A stretch of 64,000 bases of DNA from Catellatospora sp. IY07-71 (GTDB taxonomy: Bacteria > Actinomycetota > Actinomycetes > Mycobacteriales > Micromonosporaceae). The stretch spans positions 1-64,000 of the forward strand of contig NZ_AP023360.1 of the NCBI RefSeq assembly GCF_018326265.1, written 5' to 3'. The notes beneath the pieces were generated by a model, which had not been told where the DNA came from, searched no databases, and saw only the letters and a list, made by a program, of their open reading frames with translations. A program made the translations under genes and the position numbers. Of this stretch, positions 33,865 through 43,450 are shown in pieces; positions within the stretch are counted from its first letter, which is position 1, and the number at the start of each line of letters is the position of its first letter.

Positions 33865-35241
33865 TCAGGGGTGGGAGGCCCAGATGCCGTCGAAGGTTTG
33901 CTGGTGGCGGGTGAAGCGGTAGGTGGCCCAGTGGAGGCGGGTCACCTCACCCGTTTCGGTGCGGGTGAGGCGGAGGCGTTCGCCGATTTCGCGGCCGGAG
34001 ACGGAGCGGAGGACGTCGGGTTCGCCGGGGACGGGGGCGAAGACGGCGGGTGGGGCGTCGGCGGGGTCGTCGGCGCCGCGGGCCGTGAGGGCGCCGTCGG
34101 ACCAGCGGAAGACGTATTCGTAGCCCTCGCCCCACCAGCGGCCGAGGACGCCGCGCAGGTGCTCGGGGGCGGGCTCGCCGGGGGTCCAGGGGGTGATGGC
34201 GGCGGGGTCTTCGGCGAGGGACTCCTCGATCAGGCGATGTGGGAGGTCGATGATGGCGTCGGCGGTGCCGGAGGAGGCGAGGACGGCGGCGGACATGCCG
34301 CCGGGGTTGCCGGGGCCGCCGTGGCGGCCGCAGGCGGCGGCCAGGAAGCCGGGCATGGCGCCGTTGTGGCCGACGTGCAGCGCCCGGCCCTCGCGCGGCC
34401 ACAGCATCAGGCCCAGGCCCCAGCCGGAGCCCCAGACGGTGTCGTTGCGCGGGGTGAGCGGCCAGCGGGCCTCGGCGAGCGTGGCGGCGGCCAGCACCCG
34501 GCCCTGCGGGTCGACCGACGCCGGGTCGGTCAGGAACGCCGCCCAGCGGGCCTGGTCGGCGGCGGTGCTCCAGAGCTGCGCGGCGGGGGCGACCGCGCCG
34601 AAGTCGGTCGGCGGCTCGGGGCGGGCGTGGTCGGAGTACTCGTCGACGAGGTAACCGGTGGCGGCGTGCGCCGGTGCGCCGTACGTGGTGTTGGTCAGGC
34701 CCAGCGGGGCGCAGATGCGCTCGTCGACGAGCTCCCACCAGGTGCCGCCGAGCCGCTGCGCGGCCAGGTGGCCCAGCAGCGCGAAGCCGAGGTTGGAGTA
34801 GTGGAAGCGGCGCGCGGGCGGGTGCACGGCCTCGGTGCGGGCCAGGTCGTCGAGCAGGCCGGGCAGGTCGGGCGGGGTCAGCGTGTCCCACACGTCGCCG
34901 ACCGGCTCGCGCTGCAGGCCGGCCGTGTGCGACAGCAGCCGCCGGATGGTCAGGCCGCCGTGCGCGGGCACCTTGAGGTGGGCGCCGACCTGGTCGTCGA
35001 GGTCCAGCAGGCCCGCGTCGCGGCACTGCAGCACGAGCACGGCGGTGAACGTCTTGGTGATGGAGCCGATCCGGAACGGGGTGCCGGCGTCCAGCTCCGC
35101 CGCCGGGTTGCCGGAGCCGCCCACCTGGAACGTCCACAGCGGACGGTCGGCGCGGCGCAGCGCCACGCTGAGCGCGGGCACGCGGGCCTCCGCCTGCACC
35201 GTACGGACCAGGCGTTCCAGCGAGCCGTTCAGATCTGCCAC
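33865..35241 (-). CDS. Serine hydrolase, class C beta-lactamase fold
   Basis: The 458-residue protein shows S60-I-T-K63 (SxxK nucleophile), Y148-S-N (YxN), and HVGHNGAMPG in place of the KTG box. Class C beta-lactamases, esterases EstB and D-aminopeptidases share this fold. No signal peptide is seen, so it is probably a cytoplasmic esterase or peptidase. It ends with a DUF3471-like beta domain. A family A element lies 51 bases downstream of its stop. Confidence 0.9.
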   Translation of the reverse strand: MADLNGSLERLVRTVQAEARVPALSVALRRADRPLWTFQVGGSGNPAAELDAGTPFRIGSITKTFTAVLVLQCRDAGLLDLDDQVGAHLKVPAHGGLTIRRLLSHTAGLQREPVGDVWDTLTPPDLPGLLDDLARTEAVHPPARRFHYSNLGFALLGHLAAQRLGGTWWELVDERICAPLGLTNTTYGAPAHAATGYLVDEYSDHARPEPPTDFGAVAPAAQLWSTAADQARWAAFLTDPASVDPQGRVLAAATLAEARWPLTPRNDTVWGSGWGLGLMLWPREGRALHVGHNGAMPGFLAAACGRHGGPGNPGGMSAAVLASSGTADAIIDLPHRLIEESLAEDPAAITPWTPGEPAPEHLRGVLGRWWGEGYEYVFRWSDGALTARGADDPADAPPAVFAPVPGEPDVLRSVSGREIGERLRLTRTETGEVTRLHWATYRFTRHQQTFDGIWASHP

Positions 35242-35251
35242 GCGGGCGAGA

Positions 35252-35605
35252 CTACCCGGTGAGCTCGCCGTCCATGGCGACCCCGCCCAGCACGTGCGCG
35301 TGCGCGTGGAACACGGTCTGGCCCACCAGCGCGCCGGTATTGAAGATCACCCGGAAGCCGTCGCCGAGGATGCCCTCCGCGGCCGCCACGTCGGCGACGG
35401 TCGCGAGCACCTCCCCCGCGAGCGCCGGGTCGTCCGTCGCCAGCGACGCCACGTCGGCGTAGTGCTCCTTGGGGATGACCAGCACGTGCGTCGGCGCCTT
35501 CGGTGCGATGTCGCGGAAGGCCATCGTGTTCGGCGTCTCGCGGACCACGATCGCGGGGATCTCGCCCGCGACGATGCGGCAGAACAGGCAGTCGGGTTCG
35601 GTCAC
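35252..35605 (-). CDS. HIT-family nucleotide hydrolase
   Basis: The 117-residue histidine-triad protein has CLFCRIVAGEIPA (zinc-type C6/C9), a substrate part FRDIAPKAPTHVLVIPKEH and the triad H100-A-H102-A-H104. HINT-like enzymes hydrolyse AMP-linked phosphoramidates. The GTG start is supported by TACGAT (35613-35618 on the minus strand) 7 bases upstream, as for a leaderless mRNA. Confidence 0.93.
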   Translation of the reverse strand: MTEPDCLFCRIVAGEIPAIVVRETPNTMAFRDIAPKAPTHVLVIPKEHYADVASLATDDPALAGEVLATVADVAAAEGILGDGFRVIFNTGALVGQTVFHAHAHVLGGVAMDGELTG

Positions 35606-35629
35606 GAGACAGATCGTAGGCTCACCGGT
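35606..35629. promoter_or_regulatory. Overlapping divergent leaderless promoters (HIT / SDR)
   Basis: Only 24 bases separate the start codons. The leftward -10 TACGAT (35613-35618) and the rightward -10 TAGGCT (35617-35622) share two bases. Each ends 7 bases before its start codon. The two RNA polymerases cannot bind at once, so the two genes should be expressed alternately. Confidence 0.6.
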
Positions 35630-36394
35630 ATGCCACTGCCGAGAAGAGTGTTGGTGACCGGTGCGTCGCGCGGCGTCGGCCGCGCCGTGGCCGCCGCGTT
35701 CGCCGCGCACGGCGACCGCGTCGCGATCCACCACCGGGACTCCGCCGACCTCGCCGCGTCGCTGCTGGCCTCCCTGCCGGGCGAAGGGCACGCGGTGGTA
35801 CGCGCCGACCTGGCCGACCCCGATGCCACGGCCGCCATGGTCGACGCCGCCGCCGAGGCGCTGGGCGGGATCGACGTGCTCGTCAACAACGCCGGGCAGG
35901 CGTACCCGCACCCGATCGACGGGGTCTCCTACGAGCAGTGGCAGCAGACCTGGGCGCGCACGCTGGCGGTCAACCTGACCGGCCCGGCCAACGTCACCTT
36001 CTGCGCGGTGCGGCACATGCTCGCGCGTCCCGCCGACGCCCCGCCGGGACGCATCGTCAACGTCGGCTCCCGGGGCGCCTACCGCGGCGAGCCCGGTCAG
36101 CCCGCGTACGGCGCCGCCAAGGCCGGGCTGCACGCGATGGGCCAGTCCCTCGCGATCGCCCTCGCCCCGCACGGCATCGCCGTCACCACCGTCGCCCCCG
36201 GCTACGTCCTGGAGGACGCGTCGAACGCGTCGTACAAGACCCCCCGCGGCGACCAGCACGCCGCGCAGAGCCCCTTCAACCGCGTCGCCCGCCCCGAGGA
36301 GGTCGCCGCCGCGGTCCTCTGGCTCGCCGACCCGGCCGCCGAATGGGCCTCCGGCGCCGTCCTCGACCTCAACGGCGCCTCCCACCTCCGCTGA
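35630..36394 (+). CDS. Short-chain dehydrogenase/reductase
   Basis: The 254-residue SDR has TGASRGVG (10-17), VNNAG, Ser of NVGSRGAYRG and the catalytic Y-x3-K (AYGAAKAGLHAMG). GAPGYV-like VAPGYVLED follows. Arg/His residues HHRDSADL after strand 2 favour NADP(H). The substrate is unknown. Start supported by the -10 box 7 bases upstream. Confidence 0.9.
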   Translation: MPLPRRVLVTGASRGVGRAVAAAFAAHGDRVAIHHRDSADLAASLLASLPGEGHAVVRADLADPDATAAMVDAAAEALGGIDVLVNNAGQAYPHPIDGVSYEQWQQTWARTLAVNLTGPANVTFCAVRHMLARPADAPPGRIVNVGSRGAYRGEPGQPAYGAAKAGLHAMGQSLAIALAPHGIAVTTVAPGYVLEDASNASYKTPRGDQHAAQSPFNRVARPEEVAAAVLWLADPAAEWASGAVLDLNGASHLR

Positions 36395-36402
36395 CCCCTC
36401 AA

Positions 36403-36477
36403 GATCGTCCGACTTGCCTGGCAGACGGGCGTATCTTGAGCGCGCTTTCGCCCGGTTGCCAGGCAAGTCGGACGATC
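36403..36477. repeat. Family C palindromic element, copy 2 (75 bp)
   Basis: GATCGTCCGACTTGCCTGGC on the left and GCCAGGCAAGTCGGACGATC on the right form a nearly perfect 20-bp terminal inverted repeat. It lies 8 bases after the SDR stop, between convergent genes, where it can end both transcripts. Confidence 0.92.
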
Positions 36478-36504
36478 AAGGACCGCCCGGCCGAGCGTGG
36501 CGGG

Positions 36505-37248
36505 TCACCAGCGGGAGAGGCGGGTGGCGAGGAGGGAGAGGGCGGCGACGCCGGCGGTGGAGGTGCGCAGGACGGTGTCGCCGAGGCGGACCGGGCGGGC
36601 GCCGGCGGCGGTGAACGCGGCCAGCTCGTGGTCGTCGATGCCGCCCTCGGGGCCGACGATCAGGACGATCTCACCGGAGGTGGGCAGCTCGACCTGGGAC
36701 AGGCGGTCGGTGGCCTCCTCGTGGAGGACGTAGGCCGCAGCCGCCCCCGCGAGGCGCTGGGCGAGCTGCTTGGTGGACAGGTCGGGGTCGCCGCCGACGG
36801 TGGGCAGCCAGGAGCGGCGGGCCTGCTTGGCGGCCTCGCGGGCGACGGCGGCCCACTTGTCCCGGGCCTTGGCGCCCCGGTCGCCGCGCCACTGGGCCAC
36901 GCTGCGCGCGGCCGCCCAGGGCAGGATCTCGTCGACGCCGACCTCGGTCATCGCCTGCACGGCCAGCTCACCCCGGTCCCCCTTGGCGATGCCCTGGGCC
37001 ACGGTCAGGCGCGGGTCGGGCGCGTCGGCGTACCCCCGGCTGCTTATCGCCACGTCGAGACTGCCCTTGCCGACGGAGCGCACCACGGCGGTGGCCAGCC
37101 CGCCCCGCCCGTCGCCGAGCAGCAGCGCCTCCCCCACCCGCAACCGCTGCACGGTGGCGGCATGATGCCCCTCCGGCCCGTCCAGCGTGTACGCATCCCC
37201 GCCCGGCAACCGGTCAACCAGAAACAGCGGCGCGCTCACAGCACACAC
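36505..37248 (-). CDS. rsmE: 16S rRNA (uracil-1498-N3)-methyltransferase
   Basis: This 247-residue SPOUT-family enzyme has an N-terminal PUA-like domain (GPEGHHAATVQRLRVGEALLLGDGRGGLATAVV) and a C-terminal SAM-binding knot with LIVGPEGGIDDHELAAFTAAG and RLGDTVLRTSTA. It methylates U1498 in the decoding region. It is downstream of dnaJ/hrcA on the same strand with an 82-base gap, the common actinobacterial order. Confidence 0.95.
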   Translation of the reverse strand: MCAVSAPLFLVDRLPGGDAYTLDGPEGHHAATVQRLRVGEALLLGDGRGGLATAVVRSVGKGSLDVAISSRGYADAPDPRLTVAQGIAKGDRGELAVQAMTEVGVDEILPWAAARSVAQWRGDRGAKARDKWAAVAREAAKQARRSWLPTVGGDPDLSTKQLAQRLAGAAAAYVLHEEATDRLSQVELPTSGEIVLIVGPEGGIDDHELAAFTAAGARPVRLGDTVLRTSTAGVAALSLLATRLSRW

Positions 37249-37330
37249 TCCATCGGTTGATCACGGTGCCAGGGTCGGGACACGCCGTCCATCACGTCCA
37301 TAAGTTCATGATCAACGGGGTTGGGGGCCG

Positions 37331-38458
37331 TCAGTGGCCGTTGAAGGCGTCGCGGACGCGGGAGAAGAAGCCGCCCTGCTTGGAGAGTTCGGCCACCTCC
37401 TCGCCGCGGGCGCGGGCGAAGTCGCGGAGGAGGCGTTCCTGGTCGCCGTCCAGGCGGGTGGGGGTGCGGACGTCGAGGTGGACGAAGAGGTCGCCTCGGC
37501 CGGAGCCGCGCAGGTGGGGGACGCCCTTGCCGCGGATGCGGAGGGTGGAGTTGGGCTGGGTGCCGGGTTTGACCTCCAGCTGCTCCTCCGAGTCGAGGGT
37601 CTTGATGGTGAGGCGGGTGCCGAGGGCCGCCGCCGTCATCGGGACCGTCACCTTGCAGTGGAGGTCGTCGCCCTTGCGGGCGTAGACGTCGTGCGGGCGC
37701 TCGTGGATCTCGACGTAGAGGTCGCCGGAGGGGCCGCCGCCGGGGCCGACCTCGCCCTGGCCGGCCAGGCGGATGCGCATGCCGTCCTCGACGCCGGCCG
37801 GGATCTTGACGGTCAGGCTGCGGCGGGTGCGGACGCGGCCGTCACCGGCGCAGGTCGGGCACGGGTGCGGCAGGGTGGTGCCGAAGCCCTGGCAGGCGGC
37901 GCAGGGGCGGGACGAGACGACCTGGCCCAGGAAGGTGCGTTGCACCGACTGGACCTCGCCGCGGCCGCCGCAGGTGTCGCAGGTCTTCGGGTGGGTGCCC
38001 GCCGCGGTGCCCGCGCCGGAGCAGGTGGTGCACAGCACCGCCGTGTCCACGGTGATCGGCGCCTCGACCCCGAACGCGGTCTCGAACAGGTCGAGGTCCA
38101 GCCGCAGGATCGCGTCGGCGCCCGGCCGGGTGCGCGGGCGCGGGCCGCGCGAGCCGCTGCCGCCGAAGAAGGCGTCCATGATGTCCTGGAAGCCGACGAA
38201 CGGGCCGCCGGGGCCGCCGCCGGCCCCGCCCCCGCCGCCCGGCGCGAGCGGGTCGCCGCCCAGGTCGACCATGCGCCGCTTCTGGTCGTCGGAGAGGACC
38301 TCGTACGCGTTGTTGATGTCCTTGAACTTCTCCGCCGCGGCCGGGTCCGGGTTGACGTCCGGGTGGTACTGGCGGGCGAGCTTGCGGTAGGCCCGCTTGA
38401 TGTCGTCGGCGTCGGCGTCCTTGGGAACGCCGAGAATGCCGTAGTAGTCCTTGGCCAC
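37331..38458 (-). CDS. dnaJ: Chaperone protein DnaJ
   Basis: The 375-residue protein has a J domain with HPD at 32-34, a Gly-rich linker, four CxxCxGxG zinc repeats ([32 protein letters not shown]) and the two C-terminal beta domains. It stimulates DnaK ATPase. Paired with hrcA, this is the DnaJ2-type copy of actinobacteria. Control is through the CIRCE element upstream of hrcA. Confidence 0.97.
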   Translation of the reverse strand: MAKDYYGILGVPKDADADDIKRAYRKLARQYHPDVNPDPAAAEKFKDINNAYEVLSDDQKRRMVDLGGDPLAPGGGGGAGGGPGGPFVGFQDIMDAFFGGSGSRGPRPRTRPGADAILRLDLDLFETAFGVEAPITVDTAVLCTTCSGAGTAAGTHPKTCDTCGGRGEVQSVQRTFLGQVVSSRPCAACQGFGTTLPHPCPTCAGDGRVRTRRSLTVKIPAGVEDGMRIRLAGQGEVGPGGGPSGDLYVEIHERPHDVYARKGDDLHCKVTVPMTAAALGTRLTIKTLDSEEQLEVKPGTQPNSTLRIRGKGVPHLRGSGRGDLFVHLDVRTPTRLDGDQERLLRDFARARGEEVAELSKQGGFFSRVRDAFNGH

Positions 38459-38500
38459 GCTGTCCTCAAGCCTCGTTCATCGACAACAGGTTCATCACGG

Positions 38501-39526
38501 TCAGTGCTGTGCCAGCATCTCGCCGAGGTAACGCGCGACCGCGCGTACGGTGGCGATGGTGCCGGGGTAGTCCATGCGGGTCGGGCCGACTACGCCCATC
38601 CCGCCCACGACGGTCGTGCCCGGGCCGTAGCCCGTGCTGACCACGGAGGTGCTGCGCAGGTCGGCGACCTCGTTCTCGTCGCCGATGCGCACCAGGGCGG
38701 ACCCTGACTTCACCTCGTCGAAGAGCTTGAGCAGGATGACCTCCTCCTCAAGCGCCTCCAGGATCGGCCGCAGCGCTCCGGTGGACAGGTCCAGCGGGCC
38801 CATCCGGGCCAGGTTGGACGTGCCGGCCAGGGCGATGCGCTCCTCGTGCCGCTCGACCAGCGTCTCCAGCAGGACGCTGACCAGCGTGCTCATGGTTGCC
38901 TTGGCCTGCGGTTCGGCTCGCTCGACCAGGCTCTGCACCAGCGGCGGGGTGTCCACCAGCTTCACCCCGACCAGGGTCGCGTTGAGCGTCCGGCGCAGGT
39001 CGGTGATCTCCTCCGGCTCGACCGGGCCGGGCAGCTCGACGACCCGCTGCTCGACCCGCCCGGTGTCGGTGATCATGACGAGCAGCAGGCGGGTGGTGGA
39101 GACCGGGACCAGCTCCAGGTGGCGTACGGCCGACCGGGTCAGGCTCGGGTACTGCACGACGGCGACCTGGCGGGTGAGCTGCGCGAGCAGCCGCACCGCG
39201 CGGTGCACGACGTCGTCGAGGTCGACGGCGCCGACCAGGAAGCGCTCGATCGCCCGGCGCTCGGCCGGGGAGAGCGGCTTGACCCGGGACAGCCGGTCGA
39301 CGAACAGGCGGTAGCCGCGGTCGGTGGGCACCCGGCCCGCCGAGGTGTGCGGCTGCCGGATGTAGCCCTCGTCCTCCAGCACGGCCATGTCGTTGCGGAC
39401 CGTGGCCGGCGAGACGCCGAGGGCGTGCCGCTCGACCAGCGCCTTGCTGCCGACCGGTTCCTGCGTCGCGACGTAGTCCTCGACGATGGCGCGCAATACC
39501 TCGAGCTTGCGGTCGTCCAGACCCAT
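38501..39526 (-). CDS. hrcA: Heat-inducible transcription repressor HrcA
   Basis: The 341-residue repressor has a winged helix ([26 protein letters not shown]...[35 protein letters not shown]) and the long GAF-like domain. It binds CIRCE and represses dnaJ and usually groE. ATG at 39526 is chosen because of the GGAGGT ribosome site 6 bases upstream. A CIRCE copy overlaps the 5' leader, so it regulates itself. Confidence 0.97.
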   Translation of the reverse strand: MGLDDRKLEVLRAIVEDYVATQEPVGSKALVERHALGVSPATVRNDMAVLEDEGYIRQPHTSAGRVPTDRGYRLFVDRLSRVKPLSPAERRAIERFLVGAVDLDDVVHRAVRLLAQLTRQVAVVQYPSLTRSAVRHLELVPVSTTRLLLVMITDTGRVEQRVVELPGPVEPEEITDLRRTLNATLVGVKLVDTPPLVQSLVERAEPQAKATMSTLVSVLLETLVERHEERIALAGTSNLARMGPLDLSTGALRPILEALEEEVILLKLFDEVKSGSALVRIGDENEVADLRSTSVVSTGYGPGTTVVGGMGVVGPTRMDYPGTIATVRAVARYLGEMLAQH

Positions 39527-39538
39527 ACGCACCTCCCG

Positions 39539-39565
39539 CTGGCACTCGTCGCTAAGGAGTGCCAG
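39539..39565. promoter_or_regulatory. CIRCE element
   Basis: CTGGCACTC-N9-GAGTGCCAG is a perfect 9-bp inverted repeat with the canonical 9-base spacing, differing from the classical TTAGCACTC only at the outer bases. It lies 13 bases before hrcA. Confidence 0.95.
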
Positions 39566-39756
39566 TCTACGTGGGCCGTCACCCGGACGGCATAGGCGTG
39601 GTGACCGGTCCGACACTCGGCGGGACCGGACGGTGATCCCAAACCGGTCCCCGGGGGACGCGACGGCCAAACTCGGCCGTCCGGGCAGTGGAATGTCGCC
39701 TATCGGTCACGATCGTTGACTGGCGCCGTTTGATCCACACACCTAGCCTGTCGGGC

Positions 39757-40266
39757 ATGAGTGAACCCACCCCGCCCGGCTCCGCCCCCGAGCCGCCCGG
39801 TTACTCGGCGCCGCAGCCGCCTTCGGCACCCTCCTACCAGCCGCCGTCGGCGCCGCCGTCGGCCCCCGCCTCCCCGCCTCCGGCCGCCCCGGGTGGCTAC
39901 GGCGCGCCGCCGCCGGCCGGTCCGGCTCCGGTCGGCTACAGCAACAACGACGACAAGACCTGGGCCCTGATCGCGCACTTCGGTGGCATCCTGGTCGGCT
40001 TCCTCGCCCCGCTGGTCGCCATGCTGGTCAAGGGCAACGAGTCCCCGACCGTCAAGGCGCACTCCGTCGAGGCGCTGAACTTCCAGATCACCGTGGTGAT
40101 CGGTTACGTGGTGACCTTCATCCTCAGCGTGTGCAGCCTGGGCTTCCTGTTCTTCCTGCCGATCATCGTCTGGATCCTGGCGACGATCTTCAGCGTGCTG
40201 GCGGGCATGAAGGCCAACGAGGGTCAGCTCTACCGCTACCCCGCGACGCTGCGCCTGATCAAGTAA
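39757..40266 (+). CDS. DUF4870-family membrane protein with Pro-rich N-terminus
   Basis: The 169-residue protein has about 65 residues of Pro/Ala/Ser/Tyr-rich sequence, then DUF4870: WALIAHFGGILVGFLAPLVAMLVKG, VKAHSVEALNFQ and two further helices. The function is unknown. TAGCCT (39744-39749) lies 7 bases before the ATG, suggesting a leaderless mRNA. Confidence 0.85.
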   Translation: MSEPTPPGSAPEPPGYSAPQPPSAPSYQPPSAPPSAPASPPPAAPGGYGAPPPAGPAPVGYSNNDDKTWALIAHFGGILVGFLAPLVAMLVKGNESPTVKAHSVEALNFQITVVIGYVVTFILSVCSLGFLFFLPIIVWILATIFSVLAGMKANEGQLYRYPATLRLIK

Positions 40267-40275
40267 GGCTCGGCC

Positions 40276-41490
40276 TCACCAGGCCAGCAGCGAGTGGACC
40301 ACGGCGTCCGCGAGGAGACGGCCGCGCAGCGTCAGCGCCGCGCGGCCGTCCGCGTACGCGGACCCGTCCAGCAGCCCGTCGGCCAGCGCGCGCCCGGCGG
40401 CGGCGTGCCCGTCGGGGCTCAGCACGTCCAGCGGCAGGCCCTCGGCCAGGCGCAGCCGCAGCAGCACCTCCTCGGTGTGGCGCTGCTCACCGGTCAGGAT
40501 CTCCCGGCCCAGGCCCGGGGACAGCCCCTCGGCCAGCCGGGCGGCGTAGCGGGCCGGGTGCTTGACGTTCCACCAGCGCACCCCGCCGACGTGGCTGTGC
40601 GCGCCGGGCCCGAGGCCCCACCAGTCGCCGCCGCGCCAGTAGAGCAGGTTGTGCGCGCAGCGGGCGGCCTCGTCGGCGGCCCAGTTGGAGACCTCGTACC
40701 AGTCCAGCCCGGCGGCGGCCAGCGCCGCCTCCGCGGCCAGGTAGCGGTCGGCGGCCACGTCGTCGTCCGGGGCGGCGATCTCCCCGCGCCGGATGCGGGC
40801 CGCCAGCCGGGTGCCGTCCTCCACGATCAGGGCGTACGCGCTGACGTGGTCCACCCCCGCACCGGTGACCGCGGCCAGCGAGGCGGCGAAGTCGTCGGCG
40901 CCCTCGCCGGGCGTGCCGTAGATCAGGTCCAGGTTCACGTGGTCGAACCCGGCTTCGCGCGCCTCGGTCGCGGCCTGCGGGGCACGCCCGGCGGTGTGCT
41001 GCCGGTCCAGGATGCGCAGCACCCCCGGCGCGGCGGACTGCATACCCAGCGAGATCCGGGTGAACCCGGCCGCGCGCAGCTCGCGCAGCTTCGCCGGGTC
41101 GACCGACTCCGGGTTGGCCTCGGTGGTCACCTCGGCGCCCGGCGCCAGGCCCCACGTGCTGTCGACCGCCTCCAGCAGCCGGCCGAGCTGGTCCGCGCGC
41201 AGCAGGGTCGGCGTGCCGCCGCCCACGAAGACGGTGTCCACCCGCGGCGGCGCGGGCAGCACCTTCGCGGCCAGCGCCAGCTCGGCGAGCACCGCCTCGA
41301 CGTAGCCCTCGGTGTCCGCACCGCCCAGCTCCGACGCGGTGTACGTGTTGAAGTCGCAGTACCCGCAGCGGCTGGCGCAGAACGGGACGTGCAGGTAGAC
41401 GCCGAAGCCCCGGCCGCCGACCTCGGTCAGCGCGGATTCGGGGAGGGCGCCGTCGTCGGGTACGGGTTCGCCGTCGGGGAGCTGTGCCAC
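40276..41490 (-). CDS. hemW: Radical-SAM heme chaperone HemW
   Basis: The 404-residue protein has VYLHVPFCASRCGYCDFNTY with the CxxxCxxC cluster C38/C42/C45, FVGGGTPT and a C-terminal HemN-like domain. HemW delivers heme; it is not the coproporphyrinogen oxidase HemN. GTG start at 41490 is 17 bases from the divergent enoyl-CoA hydratase start. Confidence 0.93.
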   Translation of the reverse strand: MAQLPDGEPVPDDGALPESALTEVGGRGFGVYLHVPFCASRCGYCDFNTYTASELGGADTEGYVEAVLAELALAAKVLPAPPRVDTVFVGGGTPTLLRADQLGRLLEAVDSTWGLAPGAEVTTEANPESVDPAKLRELRAAGFTRISLGMQSAAPGVLRILDRQHTAGRAPQAATEAREAGFDHVNLDLIYGTPGEGADDFAASLAAVTGAGVDHVSAYALIVEDGTRLAARIRRGEIAAPDDDVAADRYLAAEAALAAAGLDWYEVSNWAADEAARCAHNLLYWRGGDWWGLGPGAHSHVGGVRWWNVKHPARYAARLAEGLSPGLGREILTGEQRHTEEVLLRLRLAEGLPLDVLSPDGHAAAGRALADGLLDGSAYADGRAALTLRGRLLADAVVHSLLAW

Positions 41491-41507
41491 GGCTCTAGTC
41501 TGCCCTC
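41491..41507. promoter_or_regulatory. Compact divergent promoter (hemW / enoyl-CoA hydratase)
   Basis: Only 17 bases separate the two start codons. TAGTCT (41496-41501) lies 6 bases before the hydratase ATG. The opposite strand has a weaker CAGACT 6 bases before the hemW GTG. Both point to leaderless, overlapping promoters. Confidence 0.45.
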
Positions 41508-42326
41508 ATGTCGTCACCTGACTCACCTCTCGTCCGGGTCACCCACGCCCGCGGCGTAACCACGATCACGCTGGACAGCCCGCACAACCGCAACGCGCTG
41601 TCGCACCGGCTGATGAGCGAACTGCTCGCCGCGCTGGCCGAGGCGGACACCGACGACCGGGTGCGCGCGATCGTGCTGGACCACACCGGCCCGGTGTTCT
41701 GCTCCGGCGCCGACCTGGCCGAGACCGCCGCCGCCGCGAAGTCGGGCCAGATGCCGGCGGCGCTGCTGGGCACGGTGCTGGGCGCGGTCGCCCGGTCGGC
41801 GCGGCCCGTGGTGGCCGTGGTGCGCGGCCCGGCCCGCGCCGGGGGCCTGGGCCTGATCGCCGCGGCCGACCTCGCGGTGTGCGCGGCGGAGGCCACGTTC
41901 GCCTTCACCGAGGTGCGCCTGGGTGTGGTGCCCGCGCTGATCTCGGCGACGGTGCTGCCCCGGCTGGCCCCGCGCGCCGCGGCCGAGCTGTACCTGACCG
42001 GCGACGTGTTCGGCGGCGCCCGTGCCGCCGAGATCGGCCTGGTCACCGCGACCGCGCCGGCCGACGATCTGGACGCGGTCGTCGAGCGCTGGTGCCACAG
42101 CCTGGTCCGCGGCGCGCCCGCCTCCCTGGCGATGACCAAGCAGCTGCTGCGCCGCCGGCCGGAGCCGGAGCTGGACGCGGAGCTGGCGTACCTGTCGGAG
42201 GTCTCGCTGCGGTTCTTCGGCTCGGCTGAGGGCCGGGAGGGAGTCGCCGCATTCCGGGAGAAACGGGATGCTGCTTGGGTTCCGGCGGCCGAGGAGACCG
42301 GTGCCGGGGTGGCCGGCACGCCGTAA
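41508..42326 (+). CDS. Enoyl-CoA hydratase/isomerase-family protein
   Basis: The 272-residue crotonase-fold protein has the oxyanion-hole segments GPVFCSGADLAE and RGPARAGGLGLIAAADLAVCA and TFAFTEVRLGVVPALIS, with Glu in the hydratase position. The substrate is unknown. No other beta-oxidation gene is adjacent. Confidence 0.9.
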   Translation: MSSPDSPLVRVTHARGVTTITLDSPHNRNALSHRLMSELLAALAEADTDDRVRAIVLDHTGPVFCSGADLAETAAAAKSGQMPAALLGTVLGAVARSARPVVAVVRGPARAGGLGLIAAADLAVCAAEATFAFTEVRLGVVPALISATVLPRLAPRAAAELYLTGDVFGGARAAEIGLVTATAPADDLDAVVERWCHSLVRGAPASLAMTKQLLRRRPEPELDAELAYLSEVSLRFFGSAEGREGVAAFREKRDAAWVPAAEETGAGVAGTP

Positions 42327-42422
42327 GGTGGCGGGAAGACCGCAGGCGCACCCGGTCGGGGGCCCGTATCGCGCCCGGCCGGGCAGCCGCTTCCGGCCGT
42401 TACGGACGTCGAGGAGGTCGCC

Positions 42423-43280
42423 GTGAAAGGCCGGCAGGTGCTGACCGTCCTGGTGATCCTCGTCGTGGTGTTCGGCGTCGGCGGCTATCTCGCCCGGGAG
42501 CAGTTCGAGGGCGGCCTGCGCCTACCCAGCCTGGGCGCACCGGAGTGCGTGGTGCGCGCCGACGGCGAGGTGCGCCTCGATCCGGAGCAGATGTCCAACG
42601 CCGCCACCATCGCGGCCGTCGGCATCGCCCGCAACGTGCCGGACCGCGCGGTGGTGGTGGCGCTGGCCACCGCGCTGCAGGAGTCGAAGCTGCGCAACCT
42701 GGAGCACCTCGGCGAGGGCAACGACCACGACTCGGTCGGGCTGTTCCAGCAGCGGCCCAGCCAGGGCTGGGGCACCGCGAAGCAGATCATGGACCCGCGC
42801 TACTCGGCCAAGCGCTTCTACACCAGCCTGCTGAAGATCAAGGGCTGGGAGCGGCTGCGGATCACCGACGCGGCGCAGCGCGTGCAGCGCTCGGCCTATC
42901 CCGAGGCGTACGACAAGTGGGTCGAGGAGGCCACGGTGCTGGCCACGGTGCTCACCGGCCAGCACGCCAACGGTGTGACATGCGACACACAAAAGTCGGA
43001 CGGCACCGACCTCACCCCCGCCGGGCTGGCCGAACGCATGAAGCTCGATTTCGGCGCCAAGGCCAAGGGCGTCACCGCCGAGGGCACCGCTCTTCGCGTA
43101 CCGGCCAAATCTTCCAAAATCGGATGGCAGTTCGCGCACTGGCTCGTGGCCCAGGCCCCCGCCGCGGGGGTGACCAAGGTGACCTTCGCCGACCGCCAGT
43201 GGTCCGCCCGTGACGGCTCGTGGTCGGGCGCCGAGAAAGTGGCCGAACAGGTGGTGGCCGAGGTCGTCACGGGCGGGTGA
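42423..43280 (+). CDS. Membrane-anchored lysozyme-like (transglycosylase-fold) protein
   Basis: The 285-residue protein has an N-terminal membrane anchor (VLTVLVILVVVFGVGGYLA) and a lysozyme-like domain with VALATALQESKLRNLEHLGEGNDHDSVGLFQQRPSQGWGT, in which Glu of QESKLRN is the catalytic candidate. The C-terminal part ends with a small alpha-beta domain. Related actinobacterial proteins are often labelled heavy metal transporter without support. A cell-wall role is more likely. GTG start with GAGGAGG ribosome site. Confidence 0.8.
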   Translation: MKGRQVLTVLVILVVVFGVGGYLAREQFEGGLRLPSLGAPECVVRADGEVRLDPEQMSNAATIAAVGIARNVPDRAVVVALATALQESKLRNLEHLGEGNDHDSVGLFQQRPSQGWGTAKQIMDPRYSAKRFYTSLLKIKGWERLRITDAAQRVQRSAYPEAYDKWVEEATVLATVLTGQHANGVTCDTQKSDGTDLTPAGLAERMKLDFGAKAKGVTAEGTALRVPAKSSKIGWQFAHWLVAQAPAAGVTKVTFADRQWSARDGSWSGAEKVAEQVVAEVVTGG

Positions 43281-43450
43281 CCCTGGTGACAAGGCCGGTC
43301 CGCGAGCCCCGCCCCACAACGACGGGCGCGAAGGCGAGTTAGTATCGGCTCTCGTTCGCGAAGTTGGCTCACCCCGGCACGCCACCCCCCAAGTCGCGCG
43401 CCCCGACCACCTTCGTCCGTGCCCAAGTCTGGAAGGACCAAGGGGAGGAC

